Positions 48,301 through 59,012 of a stretch of DNA of 64,000 nt are shown here, one piece after another. The translations under genes were made by a program, and so were the position numbers. Origin of the DNA: Eutreptiella sp. 'Long Island Sound 2002' (lineage: Eukaryota > Euglenozoa > Euglenophyceae > Eutreptiales > Eutreptiaceae). The DNA is taken from NCBI GenBank assembly GCA_964036045.1, contig OZ038379.1:20236476-20300475 (forward strand), written 5' to 3'. Numbering within the stretch: the first letter of the stretch is position 1; each line of letters opens with the position of its first letter. The notes under the pieces were generated by a model. The model had not been told where the DNA came from. It did not search any database and worked only from the letters and a program-made list of their open reading frames with translations.

Positions 48301-49620
48301 TATGTCTTCAAACGGTTCAGGTACCGCCTGCCGGAAGTGCTCGGCGAGCTATACTTCGTGGCGACCAAGGAGGGGAAAATCAAGACCCTCAAGGACGCCA
48401 AGAAGTGGCTCAACGAGCAGGAGCGGGTGGACGCTCCGCAGGTGGCTGCCAAGCGCTGGAAGTCCATCAAGCTTGAGCATGATGGACGGGAGATCCGCCT
48501 ACGGGAATGGCGTGACTTCCGAGGGAAATACACCCTCTTCCGCCGCAACGTGGAGGATTGGAACGAGGGTGACGAGCAGGCTCGCCTGCTCTCCATGCTA
48601 CCGGAAGCATGGATCAAGAGGGTCACCAAGGAGGAATCCAAGAGGGCCAAGTCCAACCACACGGTCAAGATGATGCTCCCCAAGGAGTATCATACGAACG
48701 TGGTGTCTTGGGCGAAGAAGAACGTGGCCCGGGATGTCAAACGGCACTCCCTGCGGAACGCTCTTCTCATCACCGTCTCGGGCGATCGCGAGAAGACCGC
48801 GATCTGGCGCCTTGACGATTGTGAGTTGAGCGGCCAGACCATCCGTCTGCAGCCCATCCCGGCGCGGATGAGCTGCGACGAGATCCTGGAGTGGGTTGGC
48901 GAGGAAGTACTCAAGGAGTACCGAAACCTCCACCACACCCGCGGGTTGAGGCCCGGCGACCGCGACGTCAACTACGTTGGCAAGGGACCTGGCGGGGCAG
49001 ACGCCATGGACCCAGCGGGAGCCGGCGGCGATGAGACTCTCGTCGACGATGACGACGACGATGAGCCCGCCGAGGTGGCCGTCTGTGCCTTCGTGGCCAG
49101 GAACCTGAGCGCGGGGAGCAAGCCGGGAAACTGGAAGCCCCTGCAGCAGGGTTGGAGGAAGCAGGAGAAGAGGGACCCTCGCCGCATTGGCGACCCTCCG
49201 CTGTCCTTTGGGGAGTTCATACGAGCTCACCCGCAGGGCTGTTTCGTGTGTTATGGGAGGAAGAAAGGCTTCAACCATGACCACCGAACATGCCCCGTCC
49301 ACAAGGCCGACACGGAGGCTTACAAGAAGGCGCACGGGTCGAAGAAGCGTGCGCCCGCGGGTATCCGGGAAGCCAAAATGGAGGTCGACAAGGACGAGCT
49401 GGCCAAGCTGATGTCGTCGGTGGGGACCGAGTTGGCCAAGGAGATCCAGGAGATCAAGCGGAACTGGGTCCCCAGGTCGGACAACAAGAACAAGGAGAAC
49501 AACCAGAATGACCAGAACAAGGACAAGGACAAGAACAAGGGTAAGAAAGGGGGAAGGAAGAAGGGCATCAACGACGTTGAGGCCGAGGAGAACACCCCCT
49601 CTTCCACAACCGACGCCCCC
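45301..49620 (+). CDS. Element D gag (1440 aa)
   Basis: Intact gag. I choose ATG 45301 over the upstream in-frame GTG 45259 because element C gag starts at the same point and the context is GCCATGG. Modules in order: conserved N-terminal Trp/His/Arg region; Ala/Glu/Lys coiled coil (about nt 46200-46650); acidic Ser-rich region; Pro/Gly block (about 47080-47275); short helical stretch (about 47290-47490); disordered Arg/Pro region; capsid-like domain (about 48160-48800). A CFVC...HDHRTC zinc motif follows (about 49243-49296), then a Lys/Asn-rich end. It forms the particle and packages RNA. At about 1.4 kb-codons it is far longer than usual Ty3/Gypsy gags; the added length is N-terminal to the capsid-like part. 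Confidence 0.93.
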
Positions 49621-49623
49621 TAG
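49621..49623 (+). other. In-frame UAG between gag and pol of element D
   Basis: Context CCC UAG CGG AGC CCC. Frame is identical on both sides (positions 1 mod 3), and the next 51 bases are open. UAG followed by CGG matches a leaky-stop context known for some plant and animal RNA viruses. Confidence 0.68.
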
Positions 49624-52600
49624 CGGAGCCCCTGCAGCCAAGGGCCCCAGCTAGGGCGGTCGCAGGATGGTGACGTGGGAAGCGCCGATCCATCCCAGTC
49701 GGGAGTCGATAAGCACAAGGGGACTGCCGCGGGCGGAAGGCCCGGTCCGGCGCCCAGTCGCGGAGGCGGGGTGAGGGCAAGTGAAGGCACGAACCCTTGC
49801 ACCCGTCCGTCCTTCGCGACCAAGAACGTGTTTGATGTACTACAGGATCTATCCGAGAGTATCGGAGGATCACCCGGACCGCAGCTGGATGCTGCAGATG
49901 GGCAGCCTGAGCCCATTGTCCACGACCTGCACCAGTCGCTTGTTGAGCTTCTGGAACGGCCGGAGATCCTGAGTTTGCACGCCGTGCGCCGTGTCGGTCG
50001 CGAGCGGCAGTTGCATCTTAAGGTCCGTGCCCTATGCGGGGAAGTGGAAAAGGTTTTCGACGTGTTGGTCGACACGGGAGCTCAAGTCAGCTTGGTCAAA
50101 GCTGGCCTACTTCCACCAGAGTGTCTGACCGACAGTCGGAAACCTGTCAGGCTGAAGGTGGCGAACGGCCAGTACATGGTGGGAGGCACGAAGGAAGCGG
50201 CCATTGGGCTGCAGTTCGTGAACCATCGTGAGCTGAGCCGCCCAGACCTCGGCAAGGAAATCCTCCTGCACGGTAGCTTCTACGAGGCCGAGATGGACTG
50301 GGACATGATCGTCGGGTACGACTTCATGATGGAGACGGACTCCGGCGTCCTCCCGGCCCAGGCCTCCATGACCCTGTACCAGGACGACCAGCTCTCGTGG
50401 CTTTCGTCACCTGAGCACCATGTGGAATGCCAATGGATCCACCCCGAACGCAATCAGCTCGAAGTGGCCGCGCTGGACACTGAGCCCACTGGGCCAGCGA
50501 ATCAGGAGTACGGCGTAAGGCCGGAAGTGGCGAACCGAGTGGTTGCGGACCTGGGAGCGTCGGATCTGGCCCTGGATGCGTTCTCTTCAGGAACCTCCGC
50601 CCATCTTCGGGTATGTGAGAAGTACTGGAGCGCACAGGACTCCGCGTGGAAGAAGCACTGGGGTCCGCATCAGGGATTGATGTGGATCCATTGCTCCCGT
50701 TGGGACATTCCAAGAGCGATAGCGAAGATTCGCAAGGACCGCTCCAAGGCAGTGCTGGTTGTTCCTATGGGATGCACCGAGGAGGAAAGTACCCGACATT
50801 GGGTAGCCTCATTGACCAACATGACCTTGAACAAGGTCGTCCTACCGGCTGGAGAGAGTGTCTATCAGGACGCTAAGGGACAGCCCATGCCACCCCAGAG
50901 ATGGCCAACAGAATTCCACTATGTGGATGGGGGCCTTGATCAGGCCGACACCACGGACTTCGTGTGTGTCAACCGCATCATAGCAGAGCCCTGGCGGCAA
51001 TGCTTTGCGGTTCCCCCTGTTGACATCGAAGAATCGGACTCCGAAGACCCCCTCACTGAAGAGGAGTGGTATCTGGTTCAGGGGTATATGGATCAGCCCT
51101 TTCACGACTGGGGAAACCAGCGTGAGGGCAAAGGCCAGGACAAAGCCTGGTGGGAAGTGGACTCAATCGTCTCTGGTTCCTATGACGGGAATACCTTCGT
51201 ACAGAGGGTGCTGGATCACATGTCCAGCCACGACGAGCCGCCTGGCGGTAACCCACCCACCTACGGCGATCTGTTCCGAGGCAAGACCAGAGATGGCCCT
51301 TTGGGCCACCTGGGAAGACCACCTGAGCCGAAAGCGAGCGGAGTAGCTACCCCTCAAGTAAGCTCCGTGGTTCAAGTGCCCGGAAAAGCCAAGGCGGAGT
51401 CCGATGACTGCCCCAAGATCCAGGCGTTGAGGGCCAGGCTGAAGCAGAAGTATGGCGAGACCTTCTTCAGCGGTAAGCCTGTGTTTCCCCCACCGGTGCG
51501 TGGACCGTATGGCGAGGCCAAGATACGACTGAAGCAGGACCCCCGTGTGTATCGACACCGGGAGTTTGCCCTGAGGGGCGAGAGGAAAGAGGCCATGGAG
51601 AAGATCCTCCGTGACTTCATCCAGAGAGGCTGGCTTGAGCCGTGCCACTCCGAGTGGGCCTCTCCCTGCTTCGTCGTCCCCAAGAAGGTTGCCGGTGAGT
51701 GGCGGCTCGTGGTCGACTACCGCGGCCTGAACGCCCAAACGCAGCACGACAGCTATACGCTGCCCCTCATTGAGGACATGCTGCAAAAGCAACACCGGCG
51801 GAGGATCTTCACGGTGATTGACCTGAAACATGGTTATCATCAGATGCCTCTCGCCGAGGAGTCCCGTGCCTGCACAGCCATGAGCACCCCACTTGGACCT
51901 CTCCAGTGGAAGGTGATGCCCATGGGCGTCACCAACGGCAATGCGGCTTTTCAGCGGATGCTGGAGAACCTGCTTGAGCCGGTGCGCGACTGTGCGGACC
52001 CCTTCGTGGACGACGTGATCATCGCGTCCGGGGACCCCAGCATGAGCTACGAGGAGCTCCTGGAGGCACACGAGAGGGACGTCACTCGGGTGCTGGACCT
52101 TCTGGTTCGGCACAAGCTCACGGGCAGCAGTGACAAGGCCACCATTGCGGTAAGCGAGGTGGTCTTCGCTGGCCACGTAGTCGGGAACGGGCAGCGAAAG
52201 CCCATACCTGGCAAGGTGGCCGCGATTGAGCACTGGGAAAAGCCCAAAACGGTCTCTGAGCTACGGGCGTATCTGGGGTTCTGCAACTACTACTCGGGGT
52301 ATATCAAGATGTATGCCGAGTATGCAGCCCCCATGACGACCATGCTCAAGGGCAACCGAGAGGAGACCAAGAAGGGGTCCAAGAAGGCTTTGGTCTGGAC
52401 TGAAGAGTCTGACCGTGCCTTTGAGGGGATGAAGCAGGCGCTGCTATCCGCAGTGGGTCTGCACCTCGTGGATCCCGACCGAGGGTTCGTCCTGCGCACC
52501 GACGCTTCCGACTACGCCATTGGCGCTGTGTTGGAGCAAGTGCTTGACGATGGGAGGCACGTGCCCGTGGCCTTCTGGAGCCGAGTCCTGGCGGAAGGCC

Positions 52601-54645
52601 AGAGACGGACGTGGACGCCCCGTGAAAAGGAGGCGTATGCCATTGTCATGGCTCTCAGGAAATGGGCTGGGTACATAGCCCTCCATCCCGTCACCGTCTG
52701 CACCGACCATCAGAGTCTGCAGTCGTGGCACAAGGAGCACGTGGACACCCCCTCAGGTCCCGCCTCCCGACGGGCAAGATGGCACGAGACCTTGGCCAAG
52801 TTCGACCTTACGGTTGTTTATATTCCTGGAAAGGATAACACCGTGGCGGACTGTCTCAGTAGGTGGGCCTATCCCGCCAGCAAGGGCATGCAGGATATCT
52901 CTGCCCATGGCGATGAGGCTGAGACCGCTGAAGCCAAGAGGATCATTGAAATGGAGCGCCTGATGGAGGAGGAGGGTGCCAAATGCTTCGTCGTCATGGC
53001 CGCAGATGCCCCCCTCGCTTCGAGGGTGAGCAGAACGGTCAGTGTACTCGCCCCTGTGGGTGCCGCGGGCGGAAGGCCCGGTCCGGCACCCCCTGTGGGA
53101 ACTGAGTCCGACAAGCACCTCTTCCCGGAGTCTTGCCTCCAGGACGACTGGACCGACGACTACGCCAAGTCTGAGGCCTTTGCGGCCGAGTATAGGGCTG
53201 TGACCGACCCTGACGACGGGCAAAAGTGGCCAAAGGGGCTGACTGAGGAAGATGGCAAGCTCTACCGGAATGGTAAGCTGCTAGTCCCAGAGTCCCGGGT
53301 GCTCGAGCTGTGTGAAGCTTGGCACCACCACATGCTGCACCCAGGGGTCAAGAAGCAAGCTCTTGACATGCAGCGTCGGTTCGAGATCGACCATATCGTT
53401 CTCTACACCGCCATCAAGAAGGTCAGGAAGGGTTGCTCGGTCTGTCAGGCCTGCAATCCCGACAACCGGAACGTCAAGGGGGAACCCCAATGGACCCCGG
53501 TTCCTGATCAGCCCATGGAGAGCGTGGCCATGGACGTCTTCTCCATGCCCGAGGTGCACATAGGCAAGGAGACCTTTGACTGTGTGGTTCTCTGTGTGGA
53601 CCGCCACAGCGGCTACGTTGTAGCCGTTCCGGCACGCAAAAAGGGGTTGCTTGCCAGGGAAGTGGCAGTCATGATGATTCGTCATTGGCTGACCGTCTTT
53701 GACATCCCCCGCACCATTTGCAGTGACCGAGGGCCCCAGTTTACTGGTGGCTGGTTCAAGGCTATGTGTTCCCTCATGGGAATACGACATGCCAAGAGCG
53801 TTGCCTATCTCAGCCGGTCTAACGGCCGTGCTGAAGTGGCTGGACGGCAGCTGTTCGAGAAGCTGCGCAAGATCCACATCACCAATCCACGGCGGAACTG
53901 GTTCGAGGAGATGTGGCCTGCTCTGAAGGCCCATCATGACACCCCCACTCCGGGCGGTTTGTCCCCTCACCAGATTCTGTTTGGCAGGGACCCCCTGGGT
54001 AGGGGACTTCCCTTGTCTGGTGATGGCATGGCTATGGATGCCAAGGAGTTCTTCGCGCGGCAAGAGCAAACGGCGCGGGACATCCGCCAGCAGCTTGAGA
54101 AGGAGCATGCTGAGCGTCAGAAGTCCGCCCCGAGCTCGACAGCGCAGAAGTTCAGGGTGGGAGACCCGGTGTGGGTGATCAGACCGCGCCCCATGGGCAC
54201 CCACCGCACCAAAACCTGGTTCACACCCGGCGAGGTGGTCCGCAGCATTGGTGAGGACACCTACCGCATCAAGGTGGGTCACGGACAGTTCCGGGAGCGC
54301 CACGAGAGTCAACTCCGTGTGCGGGAACCCGACCTCCGTGGCCGACATGTGTCCCTGGACTACGCCAAACATGAGGCCGATTCGGACGACGACTATGCTG
54401 AGCAGGACGACTATACTGTCGAGAAAATCCTGGCTCAGCGTCCGAAGGCCTCGGCACCCGGAGGTCTGGAGTTCAAGGTTCGTTGGCGAGGCTATGGGCC
54501 ATCCCACGACACCTGGGAACCCGTCTCCTCGTTTGTGCCGCGGGTCAATACTCCCTTCATGGAGTACATCCGCAAGCACAAGACCAAGATCCACGTTTCG
54601 GACTTGGCGGCACTCACCCGGGCGATTGCAGCCAGGGGTGCCTGA
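49624..54645 (+). CDS. Element D pol: protease, Dam-like, RT, RNase H, integrase, chromodomain
   Basis: One unbroken frame after the gag UAG; no ATG lies at its head, which fits readthrough. Protease: DTGA at 50071. Dam-like domain (about 50510-50960): LDAFSS, then WIHCSRW in place of NPPF, VVP and GQPMPPQ, so probably non-catalytic. RT: FVDD at 52003-52014. RNase H: RTDAS (about 52497). Integrase: HHCC zinc domain (about 53300-53450), catalytic Asp 53533, Asp 53725 and Glu 53833; the last two are 35 residues apart, the classical DD35E spacing. Chromodomain at about 54412-54580, with WRGYG and WEP. Ends at TGA. A 26-nt segment near the protease start (49726-49751) recurs at 53062-53087 between RNase H and integrase and adds residues absent from C. 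Confidence 0.96.
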   Translation, partial: RSPCSQGPQLGRSQDGDVGSADPSQSGVDKHKGTAAGGRPGPAPSRGGGVRASEGTNPCTRPSFATKNVFDVLQDLSESIGGSPGPQLDAADGQPEPIVHDLHQSLVELLERPEILSLHAVRRVGRERQLHLKVRALCGEVEKVFDVLVDTGAQVSLVKAGLLPPECLTDSRKPVRLKVANGQYMVGGTKEAAIGLQFVNHRELSRPDLGKEILLHGSFYEAEMDWDMIVGYDFMMETDSGVLPAQASMTLYQDDQLSWLSSPEHHVECQWIHPERNQLEVAALDTEPTGPANQEYGVRPEVANRVVADLGASDLALDAFSSGTSAHLRVCEKYWSAQDSAWKKHWGPHQGLMWIHCSRWDIPRAIAKIRKDRSKAVLVVPMGCTEEESTRHWVASLTNMTLNKVVLPAGESVYQDAKGQPMPPQRWPTEFHYVDGGLDQADTTDFVCVNRIIAEPWRQCFAVPPVDIEESDSEDPLTEEEWYLVQGYMDQPFHDWGNQREGKGQDKAWWEVDSIVSGSYDGNTFVQRVLDHMSSHDEPPGGNPPTYGDLFRGKTRDGPLGHLGRPPEPKASGVATPQVSSVVQVPGKAKAESDDCPKIQALRARLKQKYGETFFSGKPVFPPPVRGPYGEAKIRLKQDPRVYRHREFALRGERKEAMEKILRDFIQRGWLEPCHSEWASPCFVVPKKVAGEWRLVVDYRGLNAQTQHDSYTLPLIEDMLQKQHRRRIFTVIDLKHGYHQMPLAEESRACTAMSTPLGPLQWKVMPMGVTNGNAAFQRMLENLLEPVRDCADPFVDDVIIASGDPSMSYEELLEAHERDVTRVLDLLVRHKLTGSSDKATIAVSEVVFAGHVVGNGQRKPIPGKVAAIEHWEKPKTVSELRAYLGFCNYYSGYIKMYAEYAAPMTTMLKGNREETKKGSKKALVWTEESDRAFEGMKQALLSAVGLHLVDPDRGFVLRTDASDYAIGAVLEQVLDDGRHVPVAFWSRVLAEGQRRTWTPREKEAYAIVMALRKWAGYIALHPVTVCTDHQSLQSWHKEHVDTPSGPASRRARWHETLAKFDLTVVYIPGKDNTVADCLSRWAYPASKGMQDISAHGDEAETAEAKRIIEMERLMEEEGAKCFVVMAADAPLASRVSRTVSVLAPVGAAGGRPGPAPPVGTESDKHLFPESCLQDDWTDDYAKSEAFAAEYRAVTDPDDGQKWPKGLTEEDGKLYRNGKLLVPESRVLELCEAWHHHMLHPGVKKQALDMQRRFEIDHIVLYTAIKKVRKGCSVCQACNPDNRNVKGEPQWTPVPDQPMESVAMDVFSMPEVHIGKETFDCVVLCVDRHSGYVVAVPARKKGLLAREVAVMMIRHWLTVFDIPRTICSDRGPQFTGGWFKAMCSLMGIRHAKSVAYLSRSNGRAEVAGRQLFEKLRKIHITNPRRNWFEEMWPALKAHHDTPTPGGLSPHQILFGRDPLGRGLPLSGDGMAMDAKEFFARQEQTARDIRQQLEKEHAERQKSAPSSTAQKFRVGDPVWVIRPRPMGTHRTKTWFTPGEVVRSIGEDTYRIKVGHGQFRERHESQLRVREPDLRGRHVSLDYAKHEADSDDDYAEQDDYTVEKILAQRPKASAPGGLEFKVRWRGYGPSHDTWEPVSSFVPRVNTPFMEYIRKHKTKIHVSDLAALTRAIAARGA

Positions 54646-56070
54646 TCAGCGCCCTGAGCTCTCCCCTGATGTGTTATGAGCGCTTGTGAGGCCGACGAAT
54701 CGTCCCTTACTTGCTTGCTCTCTTTCATTTCTATTCGTCACTCCCCCCCCCTGCTGAATCCATGGGAAACCAGGTAGGGCGACTGACCTTCATATTTTTG
54801 AGCTCTTGGGGCCTTGAAGCCCATACGACGTTGCGCAACGGATGCCGCTGTCATCGGCATTGCGATTTTTTGGTGTGTGGTCTGGTTCCATGGCATTTGC
54901 GGAATCCAGACCAGTCGACGTGTGTCTCGAGACTATATATGCCTGAACTCAGGCGTTATCCTGTCCATCCTCCTGCATTTGCCTTATCCTGACCGTGGCG
55001 TGGTTTGGCACTCTGTTCTGAGTGTGTTTACGCGCCTATTTACCCGAATTGTTGCTTGTTTTTCTGCCCTCCAGGATATGTGCATCTGTATGTTAAGTGT
55101 CATCAGCCCATCGCTGAGGGATGAACTGTTTTTCACCACGAATCGGGATACAGAGGCGCCTTGAGTCGCCGTGTACATATCCTTACAGCCTGGTCCAGCC
55201 TGGACCAGTACTTGAATACAGATTCTACTGTTTGAGTGCCCGTGATACCGTGTTGCCCTATTCGCTGTGATGTGTGGAGATCCTGATGGCGCCAGGCGGG
55301 AAGCCCAGTTGCCTGACTACACTCCCAGCGGTCCGCCACTGTCAGTCCCAGTGTGAGCCTACCGATTCGCAGACGCACTTGCATTCGGATGGCGGCCTCC
55401 GGTGCTCCTGACCTCGGTCAGTCTGCCTGGGAAACTGGTGGTTTGAGGAGTCGACGCCTCCGCCCACACTGCATGAGGACTCCCTCATGTATGGCCACGC
55501 TTCGTGGTAGTAGGGCGAGGGAAAAGACGGCCTTGATGCCCGATCCCTTCAGGAGGAATTTCCTTACGATTTGGGGTTCGTAAGGAGTTCGACTATGGCA
55601 CTCTGGACTCGCGTCGTATGGATATGGACATGGTGCGCCCGAGGAAGGACCCGTGGGGACTCTCCCCAGTCGGCGGGCCTTGGGAAGCTTGGGGTAGCCT
55701 GATGGATCTTTGTGGTCGCTCTCGACTTGTGGGGCCACCTCGGCCGTCGTGTGACGCCTATGTTGGCCGTGTATGCCACTGCCACTGTGGTGGTGACAGT
55801 AGCAGCCGGCACCCGGTGCGCCTGGTATGGGTTAACGGGTCCTTTGGATGCCGAACAATCGCCGCCAGGACCCGGGACTTGATACTTGATACTATACATG
55901 TGCTACGAGCTGTTACAGCAGCATACCTATCCCACTGTGGGATACCTATCTTACGGTGACTTACTGAAGTGAGGTGTGACACCCCCCCCCCTTCAGGAAG
56001 TGGTCCTGGGTACCCGCTGCCATGCATGAGTGTTATCGAGCCCCCCCAGAGTTTGCTCTAAGGAGGGGGG
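54646..56070 (+). other. Element D 3' UTR and polypurine tract
   Basis: No gene seen. Matches element C 12121-13563 in inverted orientation. Long C runs occur at about 54743 and 55980. AAGGAGGGGGG (56060-56070) abuts the 3' LTR and is the polypurine tract. Confidence 0.8.
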
Positions 56071-59012
56071 TGAAGCGGTACCCAGAACCCCATGGCCAGG
56101 TTACGGCATACAACCGGTCTCCGGTCCACTAACCCCATGCACGGCGTGTTCCGTGCCGTGAAGCCCCGCATCGGCAACCGATGCACCGCCAGCGGAGATT
56201 TGTGTATCAGAATATCAGGAATCAACAGGGTTTTATTTTCATATTGTTTCCGTCAATTTTTACGCTTCCGTTCTGATACTCACTGTTTTGACTGCTGGCG
56301 GTTGGTTCGCGACTTTACCGTAACCGCCAGTTTAACTGTTTATAATGGAAATTTTAACGCTATCCGCGACGAAGGCTCCAAAGTCGCCAGGAACTGCATG
56401 GATGCTTCCGCAATTTTCATAATTAATACTCGCAAACTTAATCCGAATTTTTCAGGATGTCGAAATCGGATTTTCGACTTCGACATCCCCGCACTTGATT
56501 TGACCTCTTTCGAGTGGACCTACGTGCTTCCGTATGCACGAATCAACTTCCCTTTTATCCTGCCCTCCATTTGTCTTAAAGATATGGGCAAAACAAAGTT
56601 GATTCGTGAGGCCACTTGTGAAGGTCATATCTCGTGTTGCTTGCGAGTATTGACGATAAGGAAACGTGGGATGTATTCACAATACTCCCGACGTAATTTA
56701 GGAAGCATTATATGCCTTGCGTCTCCACACGTGCGCGCTAGTGTAATGGATCATGGTCAATAGGGTAGAGTTTGCGTTATAACTCTTTGGCCATGACATT
56801 GCGTGCGTTAAGATAACTTTCGAGTGTAGCGCGCAAGTGTTGGTGTTGCATAGGAACTCTCCTTGAGTTCCTATGACCGATTGACACAAAGTTATGCCCT
56901 TGGAGGGGCATGACATATCGTGGTGGGAGCCACCTTTTTGGGCAATATTTGGTATGTGCCATGTGTTGTGTTGCGTGCCCATTTGGCGGGTCCATTGCTC
57001 CAAGACAAGCCCGCCAATGGACCTCATATTGTGCAAGCCCCTTCTCCATACTCCCTACGATCAATTGCAAGCCTAACCTTCGTGAAGGGAAGCTTGTGTG
57101 GTGAACCCGAAGCGATGCGTTGGGAGCAAAGGGTGTATTTTGCAATTTTCCATATTTTCATGTGCCCACTTGGGAAGTAGCGCTCGTAACCTTTCAAGGC
57201 GCCCCAAGTGGAGCACATATGTAGGATCGAAGGTCATTGGTGTCAAGTCATTGTGTTTAGAAGGATTAGTTGATTGCACGATCCAAGCCAAAGATATTAT
57301 AATATAATTGTGTGCCTTTCAAGGCACTTTGGTTTGTCTTTGTGCCAATTTTGCCATTTTTGGCTCGTCATGATGTCAAGTGGCGAATGTATATCTCAAC
57401 GTTGCGCTCAATTGACATCATGACCCAAGTATGTTATGAGGGTACATACTTCGGTCGCCAACATATCTTGGACCCGGCGAATAACTCCTCTTAGGCTTGG
57501 CATACCGTGGCCGCCATGTTGGCGATTTGGGACTATCCCAAATCATGGGCTCACTTGGCGACCCTGCCATTCCCAATACCGGAGGAGTTGGGCGACGCCC
57601 AAAAGATATGTTGGACCAACATGACTTGATACCAATCCTATGGCACACTCCGGTCCGAGTCGGGCATGTGCCTCATTTGCCCCAACCATGAGTGTGCGCA
57701 TTTTTGGCCATTTTGAGCATTTTTCCACTTTTGCTGCCCGCCGTGCCCCATGTTCTAACCTTCGTGCACGCCGGACGCATGGACCAATGGACCATATATG
57801 ACATGGGTGTTATGGGTAATGGTCCCCATGGTCCACACACCACGTGGGCGAAGCGGAGCCGCCTTCGTCAAGGCGCTAGGCCAAATTGAGTATGGGCAAT
57901 TTTGCCATTTTTGCATTCGTGGACCCAATTGGGATCGTCACCACGCCAAGCAGCATGGAGATCTTTGAGAGCCAAGGGCATGGGAGTCTCCGTTGGACTC
58001 CCGGTGGATCACGTATGGAATGGCGGATCCGATCTCCAAGCCGGCGTGGAGATATACTATTGGGAGCACACCGAATTTTGGCTCATTTCAGGCAGCCAAA
58101 ATGACCCAATTTTGGGACCCCAATTTCCCCCTTCCGTGTGGTCAATTGGCGGCCCCATTTCTCTAAGCCCATAGGGAGCCCGGACCTAAATTCAAGTTGT
58201 ACACTCAGACATAAGTCCTAGGTCCTGCCTCCTACCCTGTGAGCCATTGGCCTTACCTTGGCCGGGCGAGCCACGCGTGGGAATGACGCCAATTTTGGTG
58301 ATTTTGGCATCATGACCCCACATGACTCATCCGTGTTGCCCTGATGCCGGGACCTCAGAGGGAACCAGGTTGGGTGAGGGCTCCAGGGGGTTCGTACTCG
58401 AAGGGCACAGGGTCAGTCGCTTCGTCCCTACCTCTGGCGGGTCCGGACGAGGGGTCAATTTTGGGGATTTTTGAGTTAATTTCAGTTTGGGCTGAAACAG
58501 CCCATTTTCAGCTACCAACTCCTGGGTGATAATGGCGGGGCCATATCTCTGGCTCAGAGTGGAGTTGGGACCTGCCATTAGGGGAGCATAGGGAGCCACT
58601 GTCGGTTGGCCTTGGAGCCCCTTGGTTCCCAGGAACTCGCCTGTGGCTGGGCGGGACACCCCCCCTATTGGCAGGGTTTCAGGGTCCGGACTGAGCAGGG
58701 CATGGGTTGTGTTTGAGCCCCCGCCCCCATCAGCCACTGAGAGGGTCGGACCTGGGATTGGGATATGAGTTGGGACTGAGTGTCTATGGTCCCGTGATGC
58801 CCTTACCCCAGTCCAGTCTTAACCCCATGTGTACATATCCTGATGTGTTGCTGTACATACTTTCGTTCCCTCTTTGCAGAGTGGCAAGGATTCTGAAACG
58901 CTTTGTCACATGACACAGGCGTATTGATGCCCTTGTGAGCGTAGTGCCTTGCCTGCCTGCTCACCCGTGCGTGTCACCGCAGCGTCCCGTGGCCGGCCCC
59001 CCACGGGAACGC
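56071..59012 (+). repeat. Element D 3' LTR
   Basis: Colinear with 41904-44845 (constant offset 14167). The last four bases of the LTR (GTCA) are missing and the sequence continues AAGCCAATCC. Confidence 0.94.

Larger units (their letters stand above)
41904..59012 (+). mobile_element. Element D: near-intact 17 kb chromovirus, same family as C
   Basis: LTRs 41904-44849 and 56071-59012 differ at about eight positions by eye (about 0.3 percent), making it the youngest element here. Between them: self-priming site, leader, intact gag, UAG, one intact 1656-codon pol frame, 3' UTR and polypurine tract. Every enzymatic motif is present. The right end lacks the terminal GTCA seen in the 5' copy, and I find no target-site duplication (left flank ...GAATGC, right flank AAGCC...). 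Confidence 0.95.

Noticed and set aside
51163-52233. 356-codon antisense frame opposite D RT
   Set aside because: Shadow of the RT/protease-linker sense frame; no domain and no own promoter or ATG context of note.
53281-54594. 437-codon antisense frame opposite D integrase (and 13615-14907 opposite C)
   Set aside because: Present in both copies, but fully explained by strong conservation of the sense integrase frame; no domain in the antisense product.
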